This document shows, piece by piece, positions 51,520 through 60,449 of a DNA stretch of 64,000 nucleotides; within the stretch, counting starts at the first letter, position 1, and each line of letters opens with the position of its first letter. Origin of the DNA: Terriglobia bacterium. Lineage in GTDB: Bacteria; Acidobacteriota; Terriglobia; Terriglobales; Acidobacteriaceae. The stretch spans positions 46,440 through 110,439 of the forward strand of contig JAIQFT010000007.1 in NCBI GenBank assembly GCA_020073185.1. The letters run 5' to 3'. The notes beneath the pieces were generated by a model. It had not been told where the DNA came from. It made no database searches and saw only the letters and a program-made list of their open reading frames with translations. Made by a program: the position numbers and the translations under genes.

Positions 51520-53679
51520 CTAGAGGCCGGCGCGTGCGCTTGGCGGTTTGGTCTTAGGCGTCGCCGTCGGCAGCGTGACCGTGAACACTGACCCACCTCC
51601 GGGCGCGGCCTGCGCCTCGATGGTACCGCCGTACTTTTTCAAGATTGCCATGGCCACGCTGAGCCCCAGTCCGGTGCCGCGCCCGGGTCGCTTGGTGGTG
51701 AAGAACGGATCGAAAATCTTGGGTAGTGCTTCCGGGCTGATGCCTGGGCCGTCGTCCTGGAAGCCGATCCACACCTTGTCGCCGCTTTTTCCCAGCCGCA
51801 CGCGCAACGTCCCGCGCGGACGGATTTCGCGGATTGCCTGCTCGGCGTTGATGATCAGGTTGAGGAACACTTGCATGATCTGGTGCGGATCGCCCTCCAC
51901 CTCGGGCAAGTCCGGGTCAGGGATAAAGTCCACCGCGATGCTGTTGACTTTCAGCGAGTGCTCGTGCAACTGCAGCGACCGCTGCACCATGTCGCTGATG
52001 TTGACCGGCGCCTGGCCCGGCGCCGGCGGCCGCGCGAAGAACAGCAGGTTCTGCACCACCTCGGCGGCGCGCTTGGCCTGCTGCTTGAGTAATTCGAACT
52101 TGCGTGCGGCTCCGGCCTCCGGCGGTGTAGTCGCCTGCAGCAGTTCCACCGCGCCCAGGATCGCGGTGAGCGGGTTATTCAGCTCGTGCGCGAAGCCGTC
52201 GATCATCTGACCCATCGCCGCCAGCCGCTCCGTCTGGATCAACTGCTGCTCCATCTGCTTGAGGCTGGTCACGTCGCGCACCGACGCCACCACGCCGGTC
52301 AGCTTTCCTTGGGCGTCATACATGGGACTGGCGGTGGCGCGCAACGAGCGCCAGGTGCCGTCACGATGTTGAGCACCGTATTCCGCCGACTGAAAGACCT
52401 CCTGGCCGGTAAGCAGCTCGCGGAACAACTGCTGCAACTCTTCCGCCGCTACCGGTGCTTCCTCGTCGCTCATGCTGCGCCCCATGAACCTCTCCGGTTC
52501 GTACCCAAGGATCTCGCGGATGCGCGGGCTGACGAACGTGTACCGCCCCGTGTGATCCAGCGCCAGGATCAGGTCGGGGAAGCTTTCCACTAGCCGGCGC
52601 CCGAACTCTTCCTGCCGCTGCAACCGGTCTTCCACCTGGCGCCGCTCGGTGATGTCAAACAGCGCCCCTTGCAAGCGCACCAGCTTGCCGCTGTCGTCGC
52701 AGATGGCGCGCGCCGTGTCCAGGCAAATCGCGATGCTGCCATCCTTGCGCTTGAGACGCACTTCCTGGCAGCGCAGCGCCGCGCTCTGCTCCAGGACTCT
52801 CACCTGCTCTCGGCGCTCCGAGGAATCCAGGAACAACTGCGGCACTGGAATCGCGAGCAGCTCCTCCTTGGTGTCGTACCCCAGCATGCGCACCAGCGCC
52901 ATGTTGCAGTCCAGCATGCTCCCTTCCGGGGTGGTGAAATACACGCCCTCCTGCAGCGTTTCGAACAGCTCGGTGAAGCGCGTCTCGCGCTCGCGGGACG
53001 CTGTGATGTCCTTCGCCATCACACCGATTCCCACTACCTCGCCGTTGGCCACGATGGGGTGCAGCACGGTATCGAAGTAGCGCATCGCGGTTTCATGCTT
53101 GAAGCGCACGCGCAGCACGCCGGACCACTGCCGCCATTGCAGGAACCGCGCCACCTGTTTCTCCGCCTGTTCCCGGGTGGGTTCGTCGAGGAACTCCTCC
53201 AGGTTATGCCCGGCGATTTCCGCGAACGATTTGCCGAGCATGTCAACGAACGCGTGGTTCGTGGTGCGAATCGTCCCTTGCAGGGAAAGGCCGAGCACCG
53301 CCTCGTCCAGGCTGTCGATCAGTTCGCGATAATTGCGCTGCGAATTGCTGATCGCTTCCAGCAGCCGGTGCAATTGCTCCTCGCTGGGAGGCGCCTTTTC
53401 ACGCTCCTGGAGGCCGCGCACTACGCCCTGCAGTTCCGCGATTTCCCGGCGCTTCCTTGTCAAGTACACTGCGAACAGCACCCCCAGAACGAGCATGCCG
53501 AGCGGAAGCGCCTCCAGGTGGTTCGGAATCGACGCCAGGTTCTGCCACGACGTCGCTGCCAGCCCGGCCGTGAGCAGCACGAGGAACAGCACCGCGGCGC
53601 GCCAGAGGCGGTTTTCTTCGTGCTGCAGACGCTGCAGCTTTTCCGCGTGCTCCTCGCCGGCTTGCGGGTTTTCTTCCAT
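51520..53679 (-). CDS. PAS-domain sensor histidine kinase
   Basis: 719 residues from the ATG at 53679. Two N-terminal membrane helices (WRAAVLFLVLLTAGLAATSW; LPLGMLVLGVLFAVYLT) precede a coiled coil and three PAS domains (~115-230, ~240-360, ~365-490). The dimerisation helix has His in MIDGFAHELNNPLTAILGAV. The ATPase shows the N box (LIINAEQAIREI), DDGPGIS and GTGLGLSVAMAILKKYGG. It resembles NtrB/AtoS-like kinases. No response regulator is adjacent, so the partner is an orphan elsewhere. Confidence 0.93.
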   Translation of the reverse strand: MEENPQAGEEHAEKLQRLQHEENRLWRAAVLFLVLLTAGLAATSWQNLASIPNHLEALPLGMLVLGVLFAVYLTRKRREIAELQGVVRGLQEREKAPPSEEQLHRLLEAISNSQRNYRELIDSLDEAVLGLSLQGTIRTTNHAFVDMLGKSFAEIAGHNLEEFLDEPTREQAEKQVARFLQWRQWSGVLRVRFKHETAMRYFDTVLHPIVANGEVVGIGVMAKDITASRERETRFTELFETLQEGVYFTTPEGSMLDCNMALVRMLGYDTKEELLAIPVPQLFLDSSERREQVRVLEQSAALRCQEVRLKRKDGSIAICLDTARAICDDSGKLVRLQGALFDITERRQVEDRLQRQEEFGRRLVESFPDLILALDHTGRYTFVSPRIREILGYEPERFMGRSMSDEEAPVAAEELQQLFRELLTGQEVFQSAEYGAQHRDGTWRSLRATASPMYDAQGKLTGVVASVRDVTSLKQMEQQLIQTERLAAMGQMIDGFAHELNNPLTAILGAVELLQATTPPEAGAARKFELLKQQAKRAAEVVQNLLFFARPPAPGQAPVNISDMVQRSLQLHEHSLKVNSIAVDFIPDPDLPEVEGDPHQIMQVFLNLIINAEQAIREIRPRGTLRVRLGKSGDKVWIGFQDDGPGISPEALPKIFDPFFTTKRPGRGTGLGLSVAMAILKKYGGTIEAQAAPGGGSVFTVTLPTATPKTKPPSARAGL

Positions 53680-53908
53680 GCTGGTTTCTGGTGGTTCTTC
53701 CGAATGGTATGTTGTTGCGTGTACGCCCGCAATAGGGGAACCACCAGATGTATCTGTCGACGCAAGCAGCAGCGCGTCCCAAGTCCGCATTTGGGCATGA
53801 AATCGGCCATACAAAGTCGGCTTCGCAGCGGGATATCACCGCTATTGCGGGCCGCCTTTGCTATACTCCGGCCTTGCTGTTGAGGTTTGGGCGGACTTCG
53901 CCCGGCCC

Positions 53909-55456
53909 ATGCTCTACAAGACCCTCAGCGCCGCCGTCTACGGCATTGACGCCAGCATCATCGAGGTCGAGGTTGACGTCTCCGGCATCCGGTGTGACAA
54001 AGATAATTTCATGACTGTCGGGTTGCCCGACGCCGCCGTCCGCGAGAGCCGCGAGCGCGTCCGCTCCGCCCTGCGCAACTGCGGGTACGACATCCCCCCC
54101 ACCCACATCACCGTCAACCTGGCGCCCGCCGACATAAAGAAGGAGGGCTCCGGCTATGACCTCCCCATGGCCCTCGGAATCCTGGGCGCTTACGGCGGGA
54201 TTTCTCGGAAAGAAGTGCCGGATTACGTTTTCGTCGGCGAACTCTCGCTCGACGGCGGCGTGCGCGGCGTGCGCGGCGCCCTGCCCATCGCGGTCGCCGC
54301 CCGCGCCGGCAAGATTCCCAATCTCATCGTTCCCGTCATCAACGCGCGCGAAGCCGCCGTGGTCAGCGGGGTTAACGTCTTTCCGGTCGGCTCGCTGATG
54401 GATGTTGTCCAACTGCTGAACGGAGGCAACGGCATCGCGCCCATCAAGGTGGACGCCGACGCGCTCCTCAGTGAAGCCCAGCAGTTCACCGTGGACTTCA
54501 AGGACGTCCGCGGCCAGCACACCGCCAAACGCGCGCTCGAGGTCGCCTGCGCCGGCGGCCACAACATCCTCATGATCGGCCCGCCCGGCTCGGGCAAGAC
54601 CATGCTGGCCAAGCGCATGCCCACCATCTTGCCGCCGCTGACCTTTGAGGAAGCGCTGGAAACCACCAAGATCCACAGCGTTGCCGGTGTGCTGGACGCC
54701 AACGCCGGGCTGGTCGGCACTCGTCCCTTCCGCGCGCCGCACCACACGATCTCCGACGCCGGGCTGATCGGAGGCGGGGTCGTGCCGCGGCCGGGCGAAG
54801 TTTCGCTGGCCCACCACGGCGTTCTCTTCCTCGACGAGCTGCCGGAGTTCCCGCGCAACGTTCTGGAGGTCATGCGCCAGCCCCTGGAAGACGGCACGGT
54901 TTGCATCGCGCGCGCCTCCATGTCGCTCACTTTTCCGGCGCGTTTCATGCTCGCCGCCGCCATGAACCCCTGCCCCTGCGGCTATTTCAACGACCGCACC
55001 CGCGAATGCCACTGTACTCAGCCCATGATCCAGCGCTACGTGGCCAAGATCAGCGGGCCGCTGCTCGACCGCATTGACATCCACATGGACGTTCCCGCGG
55101 TCAACTACAAGGAACTCCGCGGCGGCGCCAGCCCTGAAACCTCCGCCCACATCCGCGAGCGGGTGGTGCATGCTCGCGACATCCAGCTACAGCGCTTTGC
55201 CGCCGCCCGCCCCCGCATCTTCTGCAATGCGCAGATGCAGACCAGCCAGATCCGCACTCATTGCGAGCTTTCTCCCGACTGCGAGCGCCTCCTGGAGCGC
55301 GCCATCAATCAACAGGGATTAAGCGCCCGCGCCCACGATCGCATCCTCAAGGTCGCCCGCACCATCGCCGACTTGGAAGGCGCCCCCCAACTCGACGCCA
55401 AGCACATCGCCGAAGCCATCCAATACCGCACTCTCGACCGCACCTTTTGGGCCTGA
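53909..55456 (+). CDS. comM: ComM/YifB-like Mg-chelatase-family AAA+ ATPase
   Basis: 515 residues from the ATG at 53909 ([20 protein letters not shown]). The N-terminal Lon-protease-like domain shows [18 protein letters not shown] and the inactive protease motif. AAA+ motifs are Walker [10 protein letters not shown], Walker [14 protein letters not shown], and the C-terminal domain holds the zinc-like [15 protein letters not shown]. ComM is a hexameric branch-migration helicase that promotes homologous recombination during natural transformation. The neighbouring genes are not com genes. Confidence 0.93.
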   Translation: MLYKTLSAAVYGIDASIIEVEVDVSGIRCDKDNFMTVGLPDAAVRESRERVRSALRNCGYDIPPTHITVNLAPADIKKEGSGYDLPMALGILGAYGGISRKEVPDYVFVGELSLDGGVRGVRGALPIAVAARAGKIPNLIVPVINAREAAVVSGVNVFPVGSLMDVVQLLNGGNGIAPIKVDADALLSEAQQFTVDFKDVRGQHTAKRALEVACAGGHNILMIGPPGSGKTMLAKRMPTILPPLTFEEALETTKIHSVAGVLDANAGLVGTRPFRAPHHTISDAGLIGGGVVPRPGEVSLAHHGVLFLDELPEFPRNVLEVMRQPLEDGTVCIARASMSLTFPARFMLAAAMNPCPCGYFNDRTRECHCTQPMIQRYVAKISGPLLDRIDIHMDVPAVNYKELRGGASPETSAHIRERVVHARDIQLQRFAAARPRIFCNAQMQTSQIRTHCELSPDCERLLERAINQQGLSARAHDRILKVARTIADLEGAPQLDAKHIAEAIQYRTLDRTFWA

Positions 55457-55480
55457 GGACTTAAATTTGAGGAGATAAGA

Positions 55481-55591
55481 ATGGGGTACCGAGTTTGGTG
55501 TCCAAAATGTTCGAAACGCTACCACTCTAGCGACATCGCGAATCTCAAGACGCCAATGGCCAACCGCCAAGAGCCAGGAGCTAAGAGCTAA
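55481..55591 (+). CDS. 36-residue CxxC mini-protein, probably truncated by a repeat
   Basis: ATG at 55481 with a strong ribosome-binding site (GAGGAGATAAG). The first 25 residues (MGYRVWCPKCSKRYHSSDIA) contain a rubredoxin/zinc-ribbon-like CxxC. The last third comes from a TAAGAGC/GCCAATG heptamer repeat that supplies the stop. It looks like the start of a longer zinc-ribbon protein cut off by repeat arrival, or a genuine microprotein. Confidence 0.45.
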   Translation: MGYRVWCPKCSKRYHSSDIANLKTPMANRQEPGAKS

Positions 55592-55605
55592 AAGCTGGTG
55601 CATAA

Positions 55606-55620
55606 TGTGACGACGTCACA
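55606..55620. promoter_or_regulatory. Perfect 15-bp palindrome TGTGACG-A-CGTCACA
   Basis: It lies ~90 bases before the flavoprotein gene. TGTGA/TCACA half-sites resemble CRP-type operators, but the spacing is N5 instead of the usual N6. Confidence 0.45.
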
Positions 55621-55706
55621 CGCTTCTGAGACGCAGGTCACAGTCCTCTAGTACATTGTCTCTGTACCCTGTCGAGGATGTAATTGATGGCAGGAGGCAG
55701 CACAGA

Positions 55707-57065
55707 ATGAAAACCGTTTTCGTCGTTGGCGCTGGTCCCGCCGGCATGTTTGCCGCCCAGAAGATCGCTCTTGCCGGCCACCAGGTGGTCATCTTCAACC
55801 GCGATATCAAGCACGGCGGCCTGGCCGAGTACGGAATCTACGTTGTCAAGGATAAGATGAAGAGCGGCCTCCGCAAGCAGTTCGCCAAGGTGCTGTCCCT
55901 CCCCAACGTCCACTATTTCGGCCACGTGCCGGTGGGCACCAAGCAGGCTCTCACCGTGGATGACCTGCGCGCCTTCCATCCCGACGCCATCGTCTTCTCC
56001 GTCGGCGCCCAGGGCACCAAGAAGCTCGGCCTGCCCGGCGAGGACGCCAAGGGCGTCTATTCCGCCAAGGATTTTGTTTACTTCTACAACTCGCTGCCGC
56101 CCTTTGCCAGCCGGGATTTTTCCACCGGCAAGAAGGTGGCGATCGTCGGCATGGGTAACGTCATGGTGGACATCGCCCGCTGGGTACTGTTCGATGATCC
56201 CAATCGCCGGACCGAGGAACTCACCATCGTCGCCCGCCGCGGCCCCTTCGAGGCCAAGTTTGACGAAAAGGAAATCAAGTACGTTGAGCACAACCTCGAC
56301 CGCAACGAGCTCAACGCCGAAATGCAGCGCGTTGCCGAGCGCGTTGCCGCCGTCGGTCAGGACATCACCAAGGCCGGCGACGTCTTCTCCATCCTGAAGA
56401 AGACTGACGTGCCGCAGACCAAGCCGGTGATGAAGTTCCGTTTCTTGTGCTCGCCGAAGGAAATCGTGAAGGGCCCCGACGGCCGCATCTGCAAGCTGAT
56501 CGTCACCGAAAACCTGCTGGTCAAGAAGGGCGAAGGTACCGCCGCCAAAGCTACCGACCAGACTGCCGAGCTCGATATCGACACCATGATCTTCGCCATC
56601 GGCGACGTGCACGATCCCAACCTCGGCCTGCCCATGGGACCGGAGGGCTACAGCACCAAGCCCGTCCAGGGCGACCAGCGTTCCCTCTACCAGGTGGTCG
56701 ATCCGCAGACCGGAGCCGAGATGGAAGCGCACTTCGTGGTGGGCTGGGCACGCCGCGCCAGTGACGGCCTGGTGGGCATCGCGCGCCATGACGCCGAAGT
56801 CGGCGCCACCCACGTGCTGAACTATCTCGCCTCCAAGCCCGACAAGGGTGCCGCCGCGATCGAGACCATCGAGAGCGACCTGCGCGCCCGCGGCATCCTG
56901 GCGGTTAACAAGACCGAACTGGCCCTGCTGGTTAAGGCGGAAGAAAAGGAAGCGCTGGAGCGCGGCCTCGCCCACTTCAAATACTCCGACGACACCAGCA
57001 TGCTGCGCGCCATCACCCGGGAGAAGAAAACCAACAACACTCCCGCCCTGGCTGGCGCCGACTGA
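55707..57065 (+). CDS. Ferredoxin-NADP+ reductase-like flavoprotein (adrenodoxin reductase type)
   Basis: 452 residues from the ATG at 55707 with AGGAGG 8 nt upstream. FAD motif VFVVGAGPAGMFAAQKIALA at the N-terminus, FNRDIKHGGLAEYGIYVVKD substrate loop, NADP motif VAIVGMGNVMVDIARWVL, and the ARRGPFEAKFDEKE stretch typical of FprA/adrenodoxin reductase. The C-terminal ~90 residues (ILAVNKTELALLVKAEEKEA on) are an extension. It passes electrons between NADPH and a ferredoxin, possibly the one at 13690. Not a GltD: Fe-S cysteines are lacking. Confidence 0.82.
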   Translation: MKTVFVVGAGPAGMFAAQKIALAGHQVVIFNRDIKHGGLAEYGIYVVKDKMKSGLRKQFAKVLSLPNVHYFGHVPVGTKQALTVDDLRAFHPDAIVFSVGAQGTKKLGLPGEDAKGVYSAKDFVYFYNSLPPFASRDFSTGKKVAIVGMGNVMVDIARWVLFDDPNRRTEELTIVARRGPFEAKFDEKEIKYVEHNLDRNELNAEMQRVAERVAAVGQDITKAGDVFSILKKTDVPQTKPVMKFRFLCSPKEIVKGPDGRICKLIVTENLLVKKGEGTAAKATDQTAELDIDTMIFAIGDVHDPNLGLPMGPEGYSTKPVQGDQRSLYQVVDPQTGAEMEAHFVVGWARRASDGLVGIARHDAEVGATHVLNYLASKPDKGAAAIETIESDLRARGILAVNKTELALLVKAEEKEALERGLAHFKYSDDTSMLRAITREKKTNNTPALAGAD

Positions 57066-57097
57066 GTCGGTTCCTGCATTTCAGGAGTGAATAGCAA

Positions 57098-57122
57098 AGG
57101 GCACGGTTTTACGCCGTGCCCT
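57098..57122 (+). terminator. Hairpin after the flavoprotein gene, possible terminator
   Basis: AGGGCACGG-TTTTACG-CCGTGCCCT, a 9-bp perfect stem. No T-run follows, so it may be Rho-assisted or act as an RNA 3'-end protector. Confidence 0.45.
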
Positions 57123-57328
57123 GCCCAAATCCCGATCGGCGCCGTCCTTCCCATATCCCCGTCGGTTAACGCTAAACTGGTGCCTTTCCCGGTATCCGGC
57201 GCGCGCATAAATATGCATTTCGCCCAACAATAATGCCCGTTTCGGAACTCCACCACCCCTCGTTGTGACAATCCTCACTTCCTTCCTCTTCCCGCGGGCG
57301 GACACTAAAGGGTTGTGCAGGAGGACCC

Positions 57329-58678
57329 ATGAAACGCGTCGTCATCCTCGGCGCAGCCGGCCGCGACTTTCACGATTTCAACACATTGTTCCGCAATAAT
57401 GCCGATTATCAGGTGGTTGCCTTTACCGCCACCCAGATCCCCGACATCGCCGGACGCCGGTATCCGGCCGAACTTGCCGGGCCGCTTTATCCCGACGGCA
57501 TTCCCATCGTTGAGGAGAAGGAAGTCGAAGCCCTGGTCGCCGACCACGCCATCGATGTCGTCGTCTTCTCTTACAGCGACATCGCGCATACCACGCTCAT
57601 GCACCTCGCCTCGCGCGTGCTTGCTGCCGGCGCGGACTTTTGGCTCCCGGGCGGCCGCCATACCGAACTGCAGGCGAACGTGCCCGTCATTTCCATCTGC
57701 GCCGTGCGCACCGGCTGCGGCAAAAGCCCGGTGGCGCGGCGCGTGCTCGGCGATTTGCGCAAGCTCGGCTGGAACCCGGTGGTCGTGCGCCATCCCATGC
57801 CCTACGGCGACCTGGTGCGCCAGGCGGTGCAGCGCTTCGCCACGCTCGACGACCTCCAGCGCCATCAGTGCACCATCGAGGAGTGCGAGGAGTATGAGCC
57901 TCACATCGTAAACGGCACGGTCGTGTATGCCGGCGTGGATTACGAAGCCATCCTCCGCCGCGCCGAGAAGGAAGCCGACCTCGTCCTCTGGGACGGCGGC
58001 AACAATGACACCCCGTTCTTCCGCTCCGACCTGGAAATCGTCGTCACCGACCCGCATCGTGCCGGGCACGAGATGAGCTACTTTCCCGGTGAGGTGAACC
58101 TCCGCCGCGCCGACGTCATCATCATCAATAAGGTCAACACCGCCGTGCCCCAGAACGTGGACATCGTGCGTCAGAACATCGCCCTGGCCAACCCGAGGGC
58201 CACGGTGATCGAGACCGCCTGCCGCGTCTCGGTGGAGAACCACCCCGACGTCATCAAGGGCAAGCACGTGCTCGTCGTCGAAGACGGTCCCACGCTCACC
58301 CATGGCGAGATGCCCTACGGCGCCGGCGTGGTCGCCTCCGGCCAGTACTGGGCGGCGCAGCGGGTCGATCCGCGCCCGTACGCTGTCGGCTCCATCCGCC
58401 AGACCTTTGAAAAATTTCCGCACCTGCGCGACCTCCTGCCGGCCATGGGCTACAGCGAAACCCAGCGCCACGAGCTGGAGGAAACCATCAACCGCACGCC
58501 CTGCGACCTGGTGTTGCTGGCGACGCCCGTGGACCTGCGCCGCATCCTGCACCTCAACAAGCCTTGTGTGCGCGTTGGATACGAAGTTGAGGAGCTCACC
58601 AAGCCCAATCTGCCGGACCTGCTCGCCGACTTCACTACCCAACACCAGGTGAAGCGCGAGGTCGCGCATGCGGATTGA
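57329..58678 (+). CDS. Cyclic 2,3-diphosphoglycerate synthetase-like GTPase
   Basis: 449 residues. N-terminal Rossmann-like domain (MKRVVILGAAGRDFHDFNTL), then a P-loop region ICAVRTGCGKSPVARRVLGD, PMPYGDLVRQAVQRF, and RADVIIINKVNTAVPQNV with an NKxx GTP-specificity-like motif. This family is annotated as cyclic 2,3-diphosphoglycerate synthase from an archaeal member, but bacterial function is unsettled. AGGAGG lies 8 nt before the start. It lies upstream of argF and rocD on the same strand, so a link to ornithine/arginine metabolism is likely. Confidence 0.8.
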   Translation: MKRVVILGAAGRDFHDFNTLFRNNADYQVVAFTATQIPDIAGRRYPAELAGPLYPDGIPIVEEKEVEALVADHAIDVVVFSYSDIAHTTLMHLASRVLAAGADFWLPGGRHTELQANVPVISICAVRTGCGKSPVARRVLGDLRKLGWNPVVVRHPMPYGDLVRQAVQRFATLDDLQRHQCTIEECEEYEPHIVNGTVVYAGVDYEAILRRAEKEADLVLWDGGNNDTPFFRSDLEIVVTDPHRAGHEMSYFPGEVNLRRADVIIINKVNTAVPQNVDIVRQNIALANPRATVIETACRVSVENHPDVIKGKHVLVVEDGPTLTHGEMPYGAGVVASGQYWAAQRVDPRPYAVGSIRQTFEKFPHLRDLLPAMGYSETQRHELEETINRTPCDLVLLATPVDLRRILHLNKPCVRVGYEVEELTKPNLPDLLADFTTQHQVKREVAHAD

Positions 58679-58732
58679 GTAGCGGCGGTTTGACGGCTTG
58701 CTGATGGATCACACGTGTGGCACAGGGCCTGC

Positions 58733-58835
58733 CCTGAGCGAATTCGAGGGGTGTCCCCGCCACTGCTGCACATCGCAGATCGAAGCTCCCGTGCCGTAAG
58801 GCACGAATGAAAGTAGCCGGCACTTCAGTGCCGGG
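58733..58835. repeat. REP-like hairpins
   Basis: GTGCCGTAAGGCAC (58791-58804) and CCGGCACTTCAGTGCCGG (58817-58834) form hairpins in the gap before argF. The region to 58910 shows no gene. Confidence 0.6.
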
Positions 58836-58910
58836 TAGCGATGCGATTTACCCGAGTCCCGTAGGGACGGTTGAGCCCGATGCGAGCCTCGCAGTAATTT
58901 CGCCGGCCGA

Positions 58911-58969
58911 CCGCTGATAGCTGATAGCTCTCACCGATAGACCGAAAGACCGAAAGACCGAGAGACGAC
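58911..58969. repeat. Heptamer-register tandem repeat before argF
   Basis: Units CTGATAG (two), then GACCGAA/AGACCGA units (four) end one base before the argF ATG, so the gene has no clear Shine-Dalgarno sequence apart from GAGAGACGA. Confidence 0.7.
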
Positions 58970-58970
58970 C

Positions 58971-59948
58971 ATGAATGCCATCACCACCGATTTCCTCTCC
59001 CTCCGCGACTTCTCGCCGCGCCAGATCCGCGAACTGCTCGACCTCGCCGCCGACATCAAGGCGAGTCCGAAGGCCTACGCCGATTCGCTCAAGGGCAAGA
59101 CCCTCGCCATGATCTTCGAAAAGCCCTCACTGCGTACCCGCGTCACCTTCGACGTCGGCATCCAGCAGCTCGGCGGCTTTTCGCTGTATCTCTCGCCCGC
59201 GGAGATCAACCTTGGCAAACGCGAGTCGGTCTACGACGTTGCCAAGAATCTGGAGCGTATGGTGCAGGGCATCATGATCCGCACCTTCGCGCATGAGATT
59301 GTCAAGCGCATGGCCGAATACGCCGCCATCCCCATCATCAACGGCCTCACCGACTTCAGCCATCCCTGCCAGGCCATGGCCGACTTCCTCACCATGCGCG
59401 AGGTGAAGGGAAGAGTGGCCGGCCTGAAGGTCGCCTTCATCGGGGACGGCAACAACGTCGCGCATTCGCTCATGTTTGCCGGCGCACAACTGGGCGCACG
59501 CGTCTGGGTGGCCACCCCCCTTGGCTACGAACCCAGCGGCGAAGCCGTCACGTGGGCCCGCGAACGCGGCCAGCAAACCGGCGCCACGATTACCCTGACC
59601 AACGATCCGCTCGAAGCCGCCACCGACGCCGACGTCATTTATACCGACGTCTGGGCCAGCATGGGCCAGGAAGCCGAAACGGAGCAGCGCAAGCGCATCT
59701 TCCTCCCCTACCAGGTCAACACGGAACTGTTCGCCCATGCCAAGCACGACGCCACCTTCCTGCACTGTCTGCCCGCGCATCGCGGCGACGAGGTCACCGA
59801 CGCGGTCATTGACTCGCCCAACTCCGTCGTCTTCCAGGAGGCCGAAAACCGCCTCCACATCCAGAAGGCCATCATGTTTGACCTCATGCAGGGCGAAGTG
59901 GTCTCTCGGCCGGGCCGAGCGGAACCGGAGGAAGTGTTGCACGCGTGA
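58971..59948 (+). CDS. argF: Ornithine carbamoyltransferase
   Basis: 325 residues. Carbamoyl-phosphate site MIFEKPSLRTRVTFDVGIQQ, MVQGIMIRTFAHE, ornithine site FIGDGNNVAHSLM and FLHCLPAHRGDEVTDAVIDS. It forms citrulline from ornithine and carbamoyl phosphate, or the reverse. Its neighbours are a cDPGS-like GTPase and ornithine aminotransferase, so the flow could be catabolic. No other arg biosynthesis genes are here. The S23 cassette follows between it and rocD. Confidence 0.95.
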   Translation: MNAITTDFLSLRDFSPRQIRELLDLAADIKASPKAYADSLKGKTLAMIFEKPSLRTRVTFDVGIQQLGGFSLYLSPAEINLGKRESVYDVAKNLERMVQGIMIRTFAHEIVKRMAEYAAIPIINGLTDFSHPCQAMADFLTMREVKGRVAGLKVAFIGDGNNVAHSLMFAGAQLGARVWVATPLGYEPSGEAVTWARERGQQTGATITLTNDPLEAATDADVIYTDVWASMGQEAETEQRKRIFLPYQVNTELFAHAKHDATFLHCLPAHRGDEVTDAVIDSPNSVVFQEAENRLHIQKAIMFDLMQGEVVSRPGRAEPEEVLHA

Positions 59949-59950
59949 AG

Positions 59951-60432
59951 GTAGTCCGTAGTCGGTAGTCGGTAGTCCGGAAAGACCTTCCGGAGGTGAG
60001 CATGAAGGGTCATCGCGACTTGGTTGCGTGGCAGCAAGGAATGGAATTCGTGATCGAGATATATCGGATCACGCGGGGGTTCCCCAAGGAAGAGCTGTAC
60101 GGACTTACCTCACAACTTCGGCGTGCGGCAGTATCCGCACCGAGCAACCTCGCCGAAGGGTACGGACGGAAGTCCCGGAAGGATTTTCAAAGGTTTATTG
60201 GCATGGCTCTTGGCTCGTTACTAGAAGTCGAGACTCAGCTCGATATCGCCAACAGACTCGGTTATGTGTCCGATGAAGTGCTTTCGGACGTTTTTCGTAA
60301 GAGCCGCCGTGTCGCCCAATTGCTCCATGGCTTGAGGGCCTGGTGTGAAGCGCCGGTTGGCGCCGCGGCAGCGTCGATTTGATCATATTTTGAAGCCCGT
60401 CGCCGGACTACGGACTACCGACTACGGGCTAC
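59951..60432. mobile_element. One-gene cassette bounded by 30-bp inverted repeats
   Basis: The left arm 59951-59980 (GTAGTCC/GTAGTCG units) and right arm 60403-60432 are inverted at 28 of 30 bases. The segment contains only the S23 gene and splits argF from rocD. No transposase is present; it would be non-autonomous. Confidence 0.6.
60002..60382 (+). CDS. Four-helix-bundle S23-like protein (23S rRNA IVS type)
   Basis: 126 residues from the ATG at 60002, with CGGAGG 6 nt upstream. It has the family pattern [40 protein letters not shown], then [20 protein letters not shown], and two further helices ([19 protein letters not shown]). It forms a pentameric bundle in known cases and relatives act with retroelements (Avd of DGRs) or lie in rRNA insertions. 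Its function in free-standing form is unknown. No reverse transcriptase is nearby. Confidence 0.88.
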   Translation: MKGHRDLVAWQQGMEFVIEIYRITRGFPKEELYGLTSQLRRAAVSAPSNLAEGYGRKSRKDFQRFIGMALGSLLEVETQLDIANRLGYVSDEVLSDVFRKSRRVAQLLHGLRAWCEAPVGAAAASI

Positions 60433-60449
60433 CAAAGGAAAAAGGACTT

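Noticed and set aside
55638..58669. Long minus-strand open frames opposite the flavoprotein and cDPGS-like genes
   Set aside because: Shadows of well-supported plus-strand genes; translations show no recognisable fold.
59951..60432. Heptamer arrays around S23 considered as a CRISPR-like array
   Set aside because: Units are 7 bp and contiguous with no spacers of constant length.
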